The position numbers were made by a program, and so were the translations under genes. Positions 1 to 11,430 of a stretch of 64,000 nt of DNA are shown here, piece after piece. The stretch's first letter is position 1, and each line of letters opens with the position of its first letter. The notes below the pieces were generated by a model. It was not told the DNA's origin. It was given only the letters and a program-made list of their open reading frames with translations, and did not search any database. The DNA is from Monilinia fructicola. Taxonomy: Eukaryota; Ascomycota; Leotiomycetes; Helotiales; Sclerotiniaceae. The stretch spans positions 248,001-312,000 of the forward strand of contig VICG01000010.1 of the NCBI GenBank assembly GCA_008692225.1, in the 5' to 3' direction.

Positions 1-950
1 AGAACTACGGAAATACAAATTGGAAACTGTCGGGAAATGGATCATGTGATATTGAGTTGCTGTACGAATAATGCGTCTCACCATATTAGGCGTATTAGCA
101 CCTCGAGAACATCCATGGATCTATAAAGTCGTTCTTTATTCCATAGATTATATAAAGAATAATAATAATAATAATATATACCAACAAAAGGATTAAGTAC
201 TTGCACTTTAACTAACCAAGTTTATACCAACAGAAACCAAACCTCATAAGATTAACTATCATTAGGAACAGTACCTCTTTCTTTTCCTCTCCATTTTCTC
301 TTTTCCGTTTCTTCTCCCATCCTCCATCCTCTCTCTTCCCTCTTTTTTCTTCCTTTTTCTTCCTCCTTTTTCGCCATCTCCCAATCTCCAAACATATAAA
401 TCCACCACACCCATACATTCACAACGCACCACAACCCAACAACTAAAACGTAAATTTTACACTTTAAGCGAACTTTCGGCTATCGACTTCCAATCAATCC
501 CTCCCCCCTTTTTCTCCCTTTACCCAGCACTCCTTTACCTCCCCTCCCCTCCCCTCCCCTCCCCTCCCACTCCACTTCCCAAATCCCCAAATATCCAATC
601 CCATCTCGCCCCCATCCCACCCAAAACTCACCCCAACTCTCCCCAGGAACTCCACACAAAAATAAGAAACACAACCCATCTCCATATCTCCCCGTCTCCC
701 CATATTCCAACACCAAAAAACCACAACAATCGCAAGCCCGTACTATCAATCATTAACAGCCAGTACACACTAGTCTATATCTCACCAGAGACGAACAATT
801 CACCCACTCTATTCCCATGTTAGCATATTTCCATATGAGCATATTGATATACCAACATACCGCCATCAACATACATCCGCCTTAAGCTTAACCTTACCTT
901 GCAACAGGGAAAATGACGCACGCGGGAAGAAAAAGCGTCTAACATTTGAA
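1..950. other. Gene-free, pyrimidine-rich stretch
   Basis: No convincing gene is visible. The + strand at about 285-660 is strongly C/T-rich, with a CCCCT-type simple repeat at about 540-568. The open frames here are lysine/glutamate- or glycine/tryptophan-rich products of that composition, not protein-like sequence. Confidence 0.6.
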
Positions 951-1199
951 TTACACCATATCATCGATACCTCGACTTTCGTCCTTCCTTCCTTCCTCTC
1001 TTTCTCCATCTGTAAAGGTCCACAGATATATCACGATGAATCGGTTCTTTATCACGAAAACAAACAAACAAACAATCTGAAAAGAGACAATAACCTTACG
1101 TCTGCACGAAGACTTTCCAAATCCGAACCCGAATCCGAGTCTTCGAGCGCCGTCTCCTCTGGATTTCTCGGGTATGGAATAGACATGATGGCTGGACAT
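951..1199 (-). CDS. Doubtful small protein, possibly first exons of a broken gene
   Basis: I do not recognise this ORF. It begins MSSHHVYSIPEKSRGDG and ends with an acidic/basic tail, GRKDESRGIDDMV. A plausible intron (GTAAGG donor at 1099, ACAG acceptor at 1010) would remove the hydrophobic middle and leave about 53 residues. From about 1160 downward a different frame reads more like protein (EDSDSGSDLESLRAD), so a one-base shift may separate the two halves. The surroundings are simple-sequence-rich and no partner gene is adjacent. It could equally be a chance ORF. Confidence 0.2.
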   Translation of the reverse strand: MSSHHVYSIPEKSRGDGARRLGFGFGFGKSSCRRKVIVSFQIVCLFVFVIKNRFIVIYLWTFTDGEREEGRKDESRGIDDMV

Positions 1200-1302
1200 C
1201 TAGAGCTAGGGAATTTATGGCGGTGAGGGTTCTGGTGGGAGGATTTGGGTTCGTTGGTTCGTTGGTGGTGGTATGTGAGGGTGTTGAAGTGTGTATGTAC
1301 AA

Positions 1303-2717
1303 TATATTTAAGTGTGTATATGTACGAGTATGCTTGTATATAATTAGAGAGGCAATTGAGTTGTCTTATTTGCTAGAGGGATAACGATGTCAATTAATCA
1401 TAAGGTTAACTAAAGAGATAAATCAATAAATGTTTAAAGAATATCTAATCACATAAGCTAAGCTAAGGTTGAGAAGTACAATTACAATCTCTATACAAAG
1501 CTACTCCAGTGGTTCAAAGCTAGTTCAAAGATATAAACAATTGCAATTCAAAGTGGTATTAGGATTAAAGATCAAACAAGACTCATGGGAAGTGTGATAT
1601 AATCAAAAAAAAAGGGGAAGCGAGCGTGAGATAGAAGGAAAGGATGGGAGATTTAAGGGGGCGCGGTTGTTTTTATTTCTGTTTTTTTTTTGTTCTTAAG
1701 CTAATGATTAACCTTATCTGTTATCATTTTTTTTCTTATCGTTGGTTATTCATTTATCATTTATCATTGATCATTCATCACTGTACTGTATTCATCATCC
1801 CATAAAGTGGAAGAGCGAGCAACGGACCCTAGATCCCCCACCGGCCTTCCCCATCCAACAGACAGCGGAGAGAAAAATAAGGTTCCAAGCTCGATGAGAC
1901 GGAGTGGAGTGGGTAGACAGACTACCGAGCCGGTGGAGCGGAATCAAGATCCGAATCCGAGGTGGAGTATCTCCAGGCTGATTCTGATGCCGTGCTGTAT
2001 ATGTACGTACTCCGTACAGAGTAGGTAGCTAGCTGATGGAGAATGATTCTGATAGTTGGTAAAGCATGTGATGATACGGAGTAAAGCAAAGGGATCACCG
2101 TGGGACATAGGCGTGGACATAGGACAACAGGACAGGACTTTGGGTTGCTGAAGATGAGGGAGGGAGATATAATACCTACAGCATACAGCGATCAAACAAT
2201 CCAAATCATTGATTACCAGTACATCACTACTTCCAGAGTCTGGAATGCTGCGATTCGAGACCATGGTTATTCGTTCCTCGATGAATATGAACAAGACTTA
2301 TTTCAGCTATGCTACTTAGTAGCTATATATATACACATCTATATCTACATAGCAACTCTCACAGTGCATACCACCTCCCATCTATCCATGCCATCACCGT
2401 CCATTCCTCCATCGCATCGTCAAAAATCCCCGAACGGTAAATCCATTTGCTATAAGGGTATGTTCGTTGTGCGCATACGTTGTATGTATGTATGCTCGCA
2501 TCGGCGGGTAGTTAACATTATATATTATGCCACCAGTGCCCAACATGGGAATTATTAGGTATGGTATGCCGCTTAATCGCAGCCTTACTATCCTGAAATG
2601 ATTAGGTTGGAGGTTATTGGATTCGAATTCGGATTCGGATTTCTGGGTTTTGTTTTTATCGTGACTTGGAAAATTTTAGGGGTGTGGGATTTTTTATATT
2701 TGGATCTGTAACCTAGT
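1303..2717. other. Intergenic, no gene seen
   Basis: Mixed-composition intergenic DNA between the doubtful ORF and the first repeat block. Short ORFs at 1807-2028 and 2100-2558 show no domain, splice pattern or protein-like composition. Confidence 0.5.
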
Positions 2718-2805
2718 ACTCGGGCGGGTTTTGAAAGAGGCGTAGGCGAATATAAAACTTGTAATTGTTTAATAGAACCTTAATATAATTTTATATAATA
2801 TAAAA

Positions 2806-4831
2806 AGTTGCAGCTATAGCTTATCGCACACCTTACGTTTTTATAATAAAATCCCTATAAAATGTATATTTTTTATATAAATTAAAATTTTTAATAACCT
2901 TTATAATTATTTATAAAGTAGTAGTAGTAAATTCTTAATTAATTTAATTTAATTATAGTTAAGCTATATAAATTATATATTATACCTATTATTATATATA
3001 GTATAAAGTTTTACTAAATTTTTTTTAAAAAATCTATAATTCTTTAAAAGATTTTTAAGTAATTTATAAAAAAAATTCTTAATAATTTATATTTATAGCC
3101 TATAACTATTATAAAAATAAAAATAATATATTTTAATATAATCTTTATCTTATTATTTAAATTAATATATATTTTATTATTCCTTTTTTACTTTTATTTA
3201 ATCTATAAATTTATAATTTATATATTTTTATTATTTTAATTATTTATTATATATAATTATTTATATCTAATTTAATAGCTTTTATTAATAGTATAGAATT
3301 TATATTTATTAATTTAGATCTTTTATTATATTTAATATTTATAATTCCTTATATAAAGTTATATTTTATTCCTTTCTCTTTATAAATAGGTTATTTATAT
3401 ATTATTTATATTTAAAATTTTATTTATTTCTTTTATTTATATCTATTTATTATTATTTCTCTATATTATATATTATTTTTTATTTATATCTATTTTTATT
3501 ATTTTTATTATTTTTATTATTTTTATTATTTTTATTATTTTTATTATTTTTATTATTTTTATTATTTTTATTATTTTTATTATTTTTATTATTTTATTAT
3601 TTTTATTATTTTTATTATTTTATTTTTTTATTTTTATTATTTTTATTATTTTTATTATTTTTATTATTTTTATTATTTTTATATTTTTATTTTTTATTAT
3701 TTTTATTATTATTATTTTTATTATTTTATTATTTTTTTATTTTTATTTTATTATTTTATTATTTTATTATTTATTATTATATTATTTATATTTTTATTTT
3801 TATTTTTATATTATTATATTATTATTATCTATTATTTTTATTATTATTATTATTTTTTATTGTTTTTATTATTTCTATTATTTTTAAATAGACTTTTAAA
3901 ATAGATTTTAAAAAGAAAAACATTTATAATCAAGTTCTTATTCGCTTTTAGTCTATTGATTATTTAGAGAGAGATAATTATATTATATATATATAAAATC
4001 TTATTATTAAGTTTATTTTAAAACATATTTATATATATAACAACTATTATAACGAATATCACGTGCCTTAAGCATATAATATCTTATTACGCTAAGCGAT
4101 ACTATATATAAAAGAGATCTTTAAGTCTCTTAAAGATCTCTTCCTTCTTTAGCTTTTTTATTTTAATTAACTAACCTTTATTAACTCGCTTTAATATATA
4201 ATCGTAATAAATATATATATATATTATTATTAAAATAAAGTTTCTTAATTTAATATATATAATCTTATTCCTCTCAAGATTAATATATTAATTTCTTTTA
4301 TATTCTTATTAATTATAAAAAAGTAATATAAACTACTCTCTATATCGCTTCTAAATATATAAATACTTATAATATCGATTTTTATAATTTTAATAATAAT
4401 TAGAATCTTATCGCCTTCGTTATTGTTTTTAAAGTACGTAATCGTAAAAAGTTACTTATTAATACCAATAGTTTAATTATTTATATCTTTATGTATAAAT
4501 TTTAATAATTATATTTTAAGATTAATAAAATTTAAAAGATAAAAAGCATTTATTTTTATTCATTTTATTTAAAAAGTTGTATCCTTTTAAATTTTAAATT
4601 TTTTAAAAAAAAATTATATTATAAAATTGTATAAAATTAATAATCTATTAGAAGAAATTATAAAAAATAAAATAGCATCATTTTATATAATTTTATATAA
4701 GTCTTTATATATTTATTATAATATTATATGATTTTTATAATATTTAATATTTTATTAAGGATATTAAAAGTTAAGAAATAGAGGGTTTTAGTATAAAAAC
4801 ATAAGGTGTACGATAAGCTATAGCTGTAACT
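2806..4831. mobile_element. About 2-kb inverted-repeat DNA element nested in element A
   Basis: The ends form terminal inverted repeats of about 45-50 bp. The left end begins AGTTGCAGCTATAGCTTATC and the right end closes GATAAGCTATAGCTGTAACT. Most differences are C/T or G/A, as expected from RIP. The interior is extremely AT-rich, carries a long T/A octamer microsatellite (about 3482-3860) and has no intact ORF. It could be a dead DNA transposon or a large non-autonomous element. Confidence 0.7.
3482..3860. repeat. (TTATTTTT)n-type microsatellite
   Basis: Nearly uninterrupted repeats of an eight-base T/A unit with single-base slips, inside the nested inverted-repeat element. It is noncoding. 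Confidence 0.9.
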
Positions 4832-5440
4832 CTTATGGATTCAAAGAATATTAGTTCATCAATTTGTTATATTATGTGATATTATACTTATACTATAGGA
4901 GGTTCAAAATGCAAAAACATAAACCTTAAATCCTTAGCGACTTGTGTGATTGGTCATAAGTATTCCGCGAAAATTTTAATTGGTCGAATATTAATAAGCA
5001 AAAAACCTTAATTTTTAATGCCGACTTTCCGTTCTACCTTCGGAGCTTAATTATTTCAGCCATTCCATTCCGGTCATTTCGAAGGTGATCAATCATTTCG
5101 GCCCATTCCATTCCGGCTATTCCATTTCAGCTATTATATATAGACCTATATAAATAATAAATAATAAATAATAAATAAAAATAAAAATAATAAATAATAA
5201 TAATAAATAATAAATAATAAAATAATAAAATAATAATAATAATAATATATAAATAATAAATAATAAATAATAAATAATAATAAATAATATAATAAATAAT
5301 AAATAATAAATAATAAATAATAAATAATAATATAATAATAAATAATAAATAATAAAAGTAATAAATAATAAATAATAAATAATAAATAATAAATAAAGAG
5401 GTTTATTATTATAATTGTAATAAATACTTTATATATCTTA
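4832..5440. repeat. Dispersed repeat X, copy 1, with AATAAAT heptamer core
   Basis: This block has a lightly mutated unique part (about 4870-5010), degenerate ATTCCATTCCGG-like motifs (about 5050-5130), a TATATAGRCCTATATA palindrome-like junction, then an AATAAAT array (about 5150-5395) and a TTTATTATTATAATTG flank. The same order occurs in reverse orientation at about 22640-22246 joined to 15984-15480, so this is one repeat family. Copy 1 keeps more G and C than copy 2. No coding frame is seen. Confidence 0.7.
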
Positions 5441-5834
5441 TATATAATTAAAAATATATTAAGAAATATATAAAAACTATAAAGCTTTTTTATAAATTTT
5501 AAATTTTAAAATAAATAGAATAAATAGAATAAATAGAATAAATAGAATAAAAGAAATAAAAAAAATAAAGAAAATAAAAAGAATAAAAAGAATAAAATAG
5601 AATTATTAATAAGAAAATTATATAAACTAATATTTATTTAAAAATATTATTTAAAAATATATTATAAAATATAAAAAAAGATATAGAAAAAAAGAATATT
5701 ATTATTAATATACTTAATATAAAATATAATTATATTAAATATTTCTTTATATATAAAAGTACTTATACTAAATTAAGAAAGTAGAAAATAAATATATAAT
5801 AATAAAGGATTTTAAAAATGATTTATTTCTTAAG

Positions 5835-5836
<2 letters not shown>

Positions 5837-5921
<85 letters not shown>
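5837..5921. repeat. (ATT)n microsatellite
   Basis: Pure ATT trinucleotide run of about 28 units that ends exactly at the edge of a small inverted-repeat element. Confidence 0.95.
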
Positions 5922-5924
<3 letters not shown>

Positions 5925-6079
5925 TAGCACTCGCGGAAAATAAATTTTTAGATTATAGATTCGTAGAATTTTATTAGCCTCGAACGAAGTGAGAATTAGG
6001 GGTTTAGGGGCTAGCCCCTATTAAATAATAAAATTCGAAGAATCCATAGTCTGAAATTTATTTTCCGCAAGTGCTAGTA
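5922..6079. mobile_element. 158-bp MITE-like inverted-repeat element
   Basis: The ends TACTAGCACTCGCGGAAAAT and (reverse complement of the right end) TACTAGCACTTGCGGAAAAT continue as inverted repeats of about 54 bp around a GC-richer centre. The size and hairpin structure fit a miniature inverted-repeat element. TA dinucleotides at both edges would suit a TA-targeting superfamily. It abuts an ATT microsatellite on the left. Confidence 0.75.
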
Positions 6080-7021
6080 TATAATATAGATTTAGTATTT
6101 TAATATCTTTTTTATAAAATTTCTAGATTATAAAAACAAGTTTTAAAAGAATACTAGTATTATAAAATTAGTAATTTTAAAAAAATCTAGTAATTTATTA
6201 ATATATCAATTTACGTTTTAATAATATATAAATATTAAAAACTAAAATTATAGAAAAATAATATAAGCTTTAGACTTTTATTAACAATCTTTTAAATTTT
6301 ATAATGTTTATTACAATAGTATATATATTAGTATAAAGAAAAAAGGAATTAAAATTCTAAAGAAAAAATATCCTTAAATAATTTAAATAAGCGAATTTAC
6401 TCTATGGAAATTAATTGATTTCCTTATATTTCTAATTTTAAATTTATCTTTCTTAAGTATTTATTAAGATGCTAAGATTCTTAAATATAGTATATAAAAT
6501 CCAGCTCCTATTCTATTATTTAATATAGTTTTATAATTTTAATTATAATATTCATCGAATTATATAATAGTATTATATATATTTACTTTTTCTATATTTG
6601 TAGATTTCATTGTACTATTATTTATTTAAAATTGATTGGGACAATATAGAATTCTTATCGCAACCTGGAAGTGTCAAAATACTAGATTTATACTTGTGAT
6701 ATTTATAAGTTGTGATTATGAAATTATATCAAGGCTTTCGTTGAATAGTGATAATTTTTATACATGCGTATACCTCTTTTAAAACTTGCTTGAGGATAAA
6801 CTATAAGGTTATCTTTAAGAATTTCAAACGGGACCCGGCTATAGTCATTGTGTTATTGATACTGGGCATCTTTTATTATAGGTCTATATACTCATCTACG
6901 TTATTTGGAAACTTTATAATCAACTCGATGGATGTGTTTCTTTGAGTGGATATAATGAAACGCGAGATGTGCGGCACGCTCTGGCCGGAACTCTTACATA
7001 GTTCTATAGTATGTATTAAAA

Positions 7022-7822
7022 TACTCGGGCGCGTTTTAAAAGAGGCATAGGCGAATATAAAACTTATAATTATTCAACGAAATTTTGATAAAATTTTATA
7101 TAATTTATATATATATTAGATTTAGTATTTTAAGATCTTCTTATAAAGTTTTTATATTATAAAAATTATTTTTAAAAGAATACTAATATTATAAAAGTTA
7201 ATGATTTTAGAAAATTTTAAAATTTATTAATTTATTAATTTTAAATTTTAAGATTGTATAAATATTAAAAATTAAAATTATAGAAAAATAATATAAGCTT
7301 TAAAAGTTTTATTAAATATTTTTAGAATTTAATATTATTTATTATATTAATATATATATAATACAAAAAGTAGAAAAAATTTAAATTTTTAATAAAAAAA
7401 TATACTTTATATAATTAAAATAAGCAAATTTACCCCTTTAAAACTTATAAATTTTCCTATATTTTCAATTTTATTAATATATAATTTAGATATTAATAAA
7501 GATATTAAAATTCTAAAATAAGATATATAAAATTTAGCTTTTATTTTATTATTAAATAAAGTTTTATAAATTTAATTATGATATTTATTAAACTATTTAA
7601 TATCAATATAAATCTTTAATTTTTTATTAAATTTTCAATATTTATACATTTTATTTATACTATTATTCATTTAATATTGGGTTTTATAATACAAAATTTT
7701 GATAGTAAATATAAAAATACTAAATTTATAATACCTATAAATCTTATAAATTATACTAAGGTTATGTTGAATAATTATAAGTTATATTTTTGCATATACC
7801 TCTTTTAAAACCCGCCCGAGTA
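7022..7822. mobile_element. 0.8-kb TIR element B, same family as element A
   Basis: The ends are TACTCGGGCGCGTTTTAAAA and, inverted, TACTCGGGCGGGTTTTAAAA, with inverted similarity extending about 60 bp (shared motif CTTATAATTATTCAAC). Both ends are bordered by TA, consistent with a TA target duplication. The interior is AT-rich and noncoding and is collinear with 6080-6790. It is probably a non-autonomous, RIP-decayed DNA transposon. Confidence 0.75.
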
Positions 7823-8361
7823 TGTATAATTATATCAAAGATGATATCCATTCTCTTATTATTCGTCTACCGAGTACAAGCATAACCTCATCCATCCACC
7901 CGTAAACTGGTGAGCCCCCAAACCCAACCCAATCCAACCCAACGGACCCAACCCAACCCATACGGCATATACCCCTCCTGTTCATTACAATCTACAAACA
8001 CCAGAACAATACATGTCACAATACAAACTAACTACCACCCTTCATCCCCATCCATCCATCCATCCATCCCAAAACCACCAACTCAGCGCAACAGGGAGGA
8101 TTATATCCCTCGCTTCCCTTGACCTTGCCTAGGGCTACTCCTACTCCAGAGTCCAGTAAGATGCAACAAGTAGAGATGAGTTAAATGATCATCTCCATTC
8201 ATCCACATTCTAAACGGATAGATAGATAGACAGATAGACAGATAGACAAACTCCATCCCATGATTCCCATCCCACCCGATCCACCCCACCCCACCAGACA
8301 CTACCTTTAGCGCTATGCGTTTTCACTTCCCAGTGGATCGCATACAGTACAGTACATGTAG

Positions 8362-8432
<71 letters not shown>

Positions 8433-11430
8433 GCGAGACTCGGACTCCCAGTCTCCTACCTATTTACCGTACAGTACTTGGCGATTTACCTACCAAGTGT
8501 AGTCCCAGCGACCCACCCACCTACCTAGCACCCATCCCGATGCCTGAATCAGGATTCCAGAATCAGGTTGGGCAGCTTGGGAGCGAGACGGCCGGGCCGG
8601 GGTGGGTATGGATTTCGCGCGGACTCTGTCTGTCTGTCTGTCTGTCTGTACAGTACTTTGCTCTGTAGAGGTTCATTGTGGGGGAGGGAGGGAGGGGATT
8701 CTTGTTTGTTGGGTTGTTATGGATGGTTATGTATTATGTTGTACTGTACTGTGCTGTGAGATGATTAGCGAGGTGGTGCGGTGGTGCGGTGCAATGTACC
8801 GTTATGTGCAATTTTCCATTTGAAAGGTATAGATAGATGAGGGTTGAGCATGGGTGGTTAGTTTGTTTGGTCTTGATTAGATCTATACGTAGTGTTGGTA
8901 TACGAGTAGTGTTATCATATTATTGTCAGGAAGGAAGAAAGAAAGGGGGGGAGGAAGGAAGGGAGAAAGAAAGAAAGGAAGCAAGAAGATCAATCCTGGT
9001 GTTGGGCATGAATTTAGGTTGAAGATGAGGAAGGTGGAATGTTAGTTGTGTTGTTGTGTTGTTGTGTTGTTGTGTAGATAGATAGTTGGTAGGCGAGGGG
9101 ATAGTAGGTAAGTAGGTAGATAGGTAGATAATTAGATGATTATTGTTGTTTGATTTGTTTGTGTGTTTGTTTATAATTAGTTGGTGCTTTGTTTAATGTG
9201 CAGATGAGGCGTTGGGAGGCTTGAGACATGCAGATAGATAGATGTACGGGTAAATGTATGTATGTACTGTATGTTTGTGTATGTATGCGTATGTATGCGT
9301 ATGTATGCATGGATGAGTGCATGAACGAGATTGATGGGTGATACAGTAGGGGATGATGTTTTCTTTATTTTGATTGGTGGTGATGGTGATGGTGATGGTG
9401 ATGGTGATGGTGATGTTGATATTGATATTGATGTTTTGTTGTAACCTTAGGTTAGATGGAAGATTAATAAAACTGATTGATTTATTTGTATTTGGTTGAT
9501 TGTGAGTATAATGAGTATATGTTGTACGGGTTTCTATGGTATCATCTATATTATTATGTATATTATTATATATTGCATCATCTACAGTATAGCATCATCC
9601 ATTATATCATGTGAAGAGAGGAAAGAGGAAAGAGGAAACTGATAAACAAAGCCATTTATGGATACGACAAGTCGATGAATGGATGGATGGATATTGACCT
9701 TACAGTAGTGGGGTGGAAAGGGAAAAAGGCTCAAAGGATCAAAGCATTGATGGGAAATTCAAAAGTGGACGTGGAGAAGAAGAAGAAGAAGAGAGGAAGA
9801 GTGGAGAGTGGAAATTCACTGGAGAGTGGAGGTGGAGAGTGGAGAGTGGGGAGTTGTACTCTCCAGCTGTACAGTACAATACTGTACAGTACAGAAAACA
9901 AGAGAGTGCCCGGGTGGCCATAAAGAGACAAGGGTACAACAAATGCGGGTGATGGATTAATCCTGTTGTATCTACTCAGTATTGCCGGTGATTTTGCATC
10001 TACTGTAGAACTATGGAGTATGGATTGCCTCTATTGCCTCTACCTTTACCTCCCACTGCTTCATTCAAATATTCTCTTCTTCTTCTCTCATTTATGATGC
10101 ATCCATCATTATTCCAGCTTGATCTATATCCATTCTTGTTCATTTATCCCCATTCTAGGTTAGCCCTGGAGGTTCTTTCAACTCATCTTTAATCTTATCG
10201 ACTCATCTTAGTCTGGTTTCCCTCCAACACATTCATCCTCCGTAGTAACTACTTAGTCATCCATTCATGACCATCTAGATATCCAGCTATGGAATTATAT
10301 ACGGACATTCATATTGGACATTGGATATTGGACATTCATATTGGACGTCCATATTTCAAAGACCACCCGTCTCTAGGTCTCTAGGTCTCGAGGTCTCTAG
10401 GTATTGGATGTATGAGATTGTGTACGTGGCAGTTGAGTGTTCGTAATGGATCATGAATGGTTATCATTATGATGTTATTATCAATATTAATATTATATTG
10501 GTAGTAGCCTCCGTACATGTATATATTAGTTGGAATCAAAGAGCATCAACGTTATTATTATAATGTCTATTATTTATTAATGTCTTTCTATTTACTTGGG
10601 TATCTGTTTATTATTTGGTTTTAATCTGTCTGTTTATCTTATCTTTAAATGTCTCGACCTAAAAGTAATAAATAATAAATACTCTCCATCTTTGTCTATC
10701 ACCGGAGCTTTATCTACCAAGTATTTCTTCCACCTTTGAATGTCTCTTGCCTCTTGAGATGATGGAGGGGTTGAGAGAAGATAAAAGAGGGGTATGACTA
10801 ATAAAAAACTAAGCATTATACAAGTATTTAGATGTATTTCTTGTTTTACACCTCAATTTGTGTGGAATGATTAAGAAAAAAATCAATAGAAAACCTCATT
10901 ATCTTACCTCTATATATCTACCTAGGTGTATATATATATATATATATGTATTTATTTGTTATAACTCTTTTTATAATCAATCTAATTCATACATACGTAT
11001 ATATATACATACATACACATACACCCTTCCACTGTCTCCCTTCTCCTTCCCGCCAGCAAATTCCCTGCAAATTCATTTCCCACCACTTCATCCAAATCAT
11101 TCTTATCCCCTCCCCCAGCATTTCCTCCATCTACTACACGCTACTCTCTCTTTTTTAACCGAATACCGGCTGTACTACTCGCTTTATACTAGTTTGCACC
11201 GTCATACCTCCACTAACCTTGATAGCTTGCTTGCCTTCCCTTGTGATTTCTTGAATTTCTGGCCACCTCTTATCACAACTTTCCCAAAATCTCCCCATCC
11301 CCTCCCTCATCTCTACACCTCTTTCTCATATTACATTACTTCATAAACCTGATAGAAGTTTTGTAGCTTGTTGAAGTATCTGAGACTCCTTTTCTTTATA
11401 CAGCAATAAAGTCTTTTGATATTTCAAATA
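7823..11430. other. Gene-poor region with many microsatellites; 3' part is the glycogenin upstream region
   Basis: No supportable gene. Visible tracts include TCAA repeats (8362-8432), TCTG repeats (about 8626-8648), GTTGTGTT repeats (about 9047-9075) and GATGGT repeats (about 9378-9414). The last 400 bases before 11431 are C/T-rich, like a fungal promoter or 5' UTR. ORFs here translate these repeats or read low-complexity sequence. Confidence 0.5.
8362..8432. repeat. (TCAA)n microsatellite
   Basis: Seventy bases of perfect TCAA tetranucleotide repeats. They generate a spurious Q-S-I-N repeat ORF on the + strand. Confidence 0.95.

Larger units (their letters stand above)
2719..6794. mobile_element. 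RIP-decayed TIR element A, interrupted by other repeats
   Basis: The left end reads CTCGGGCGGGTTTTGAAAG and the right end (6789-6794 inward) is its decayed inverted copy, CTTTTAAAACTTGCTTGAG on the + strand. The ends match the 0.8-kb element at 7022-7822. Sequence at 6080-6790 aligns by eye with 7110-7790, and 2719-2805 aligns with 7024-7110. Everything from about 2806 to 6079 is therefore secondarily inserted. No transposase frame survives; the interior is AT-rich with stops everywhere. The left flank has a TA; the right flank does not match it exactly, so the target duplication is unproven. Confidence 0.7.

Noticed and set aside
8315..8668. 117-residue + strand ORF with QSIN repeats
   Set aside because: It is driven by the TCAA microsatellite, with no protein-like sequence around it.
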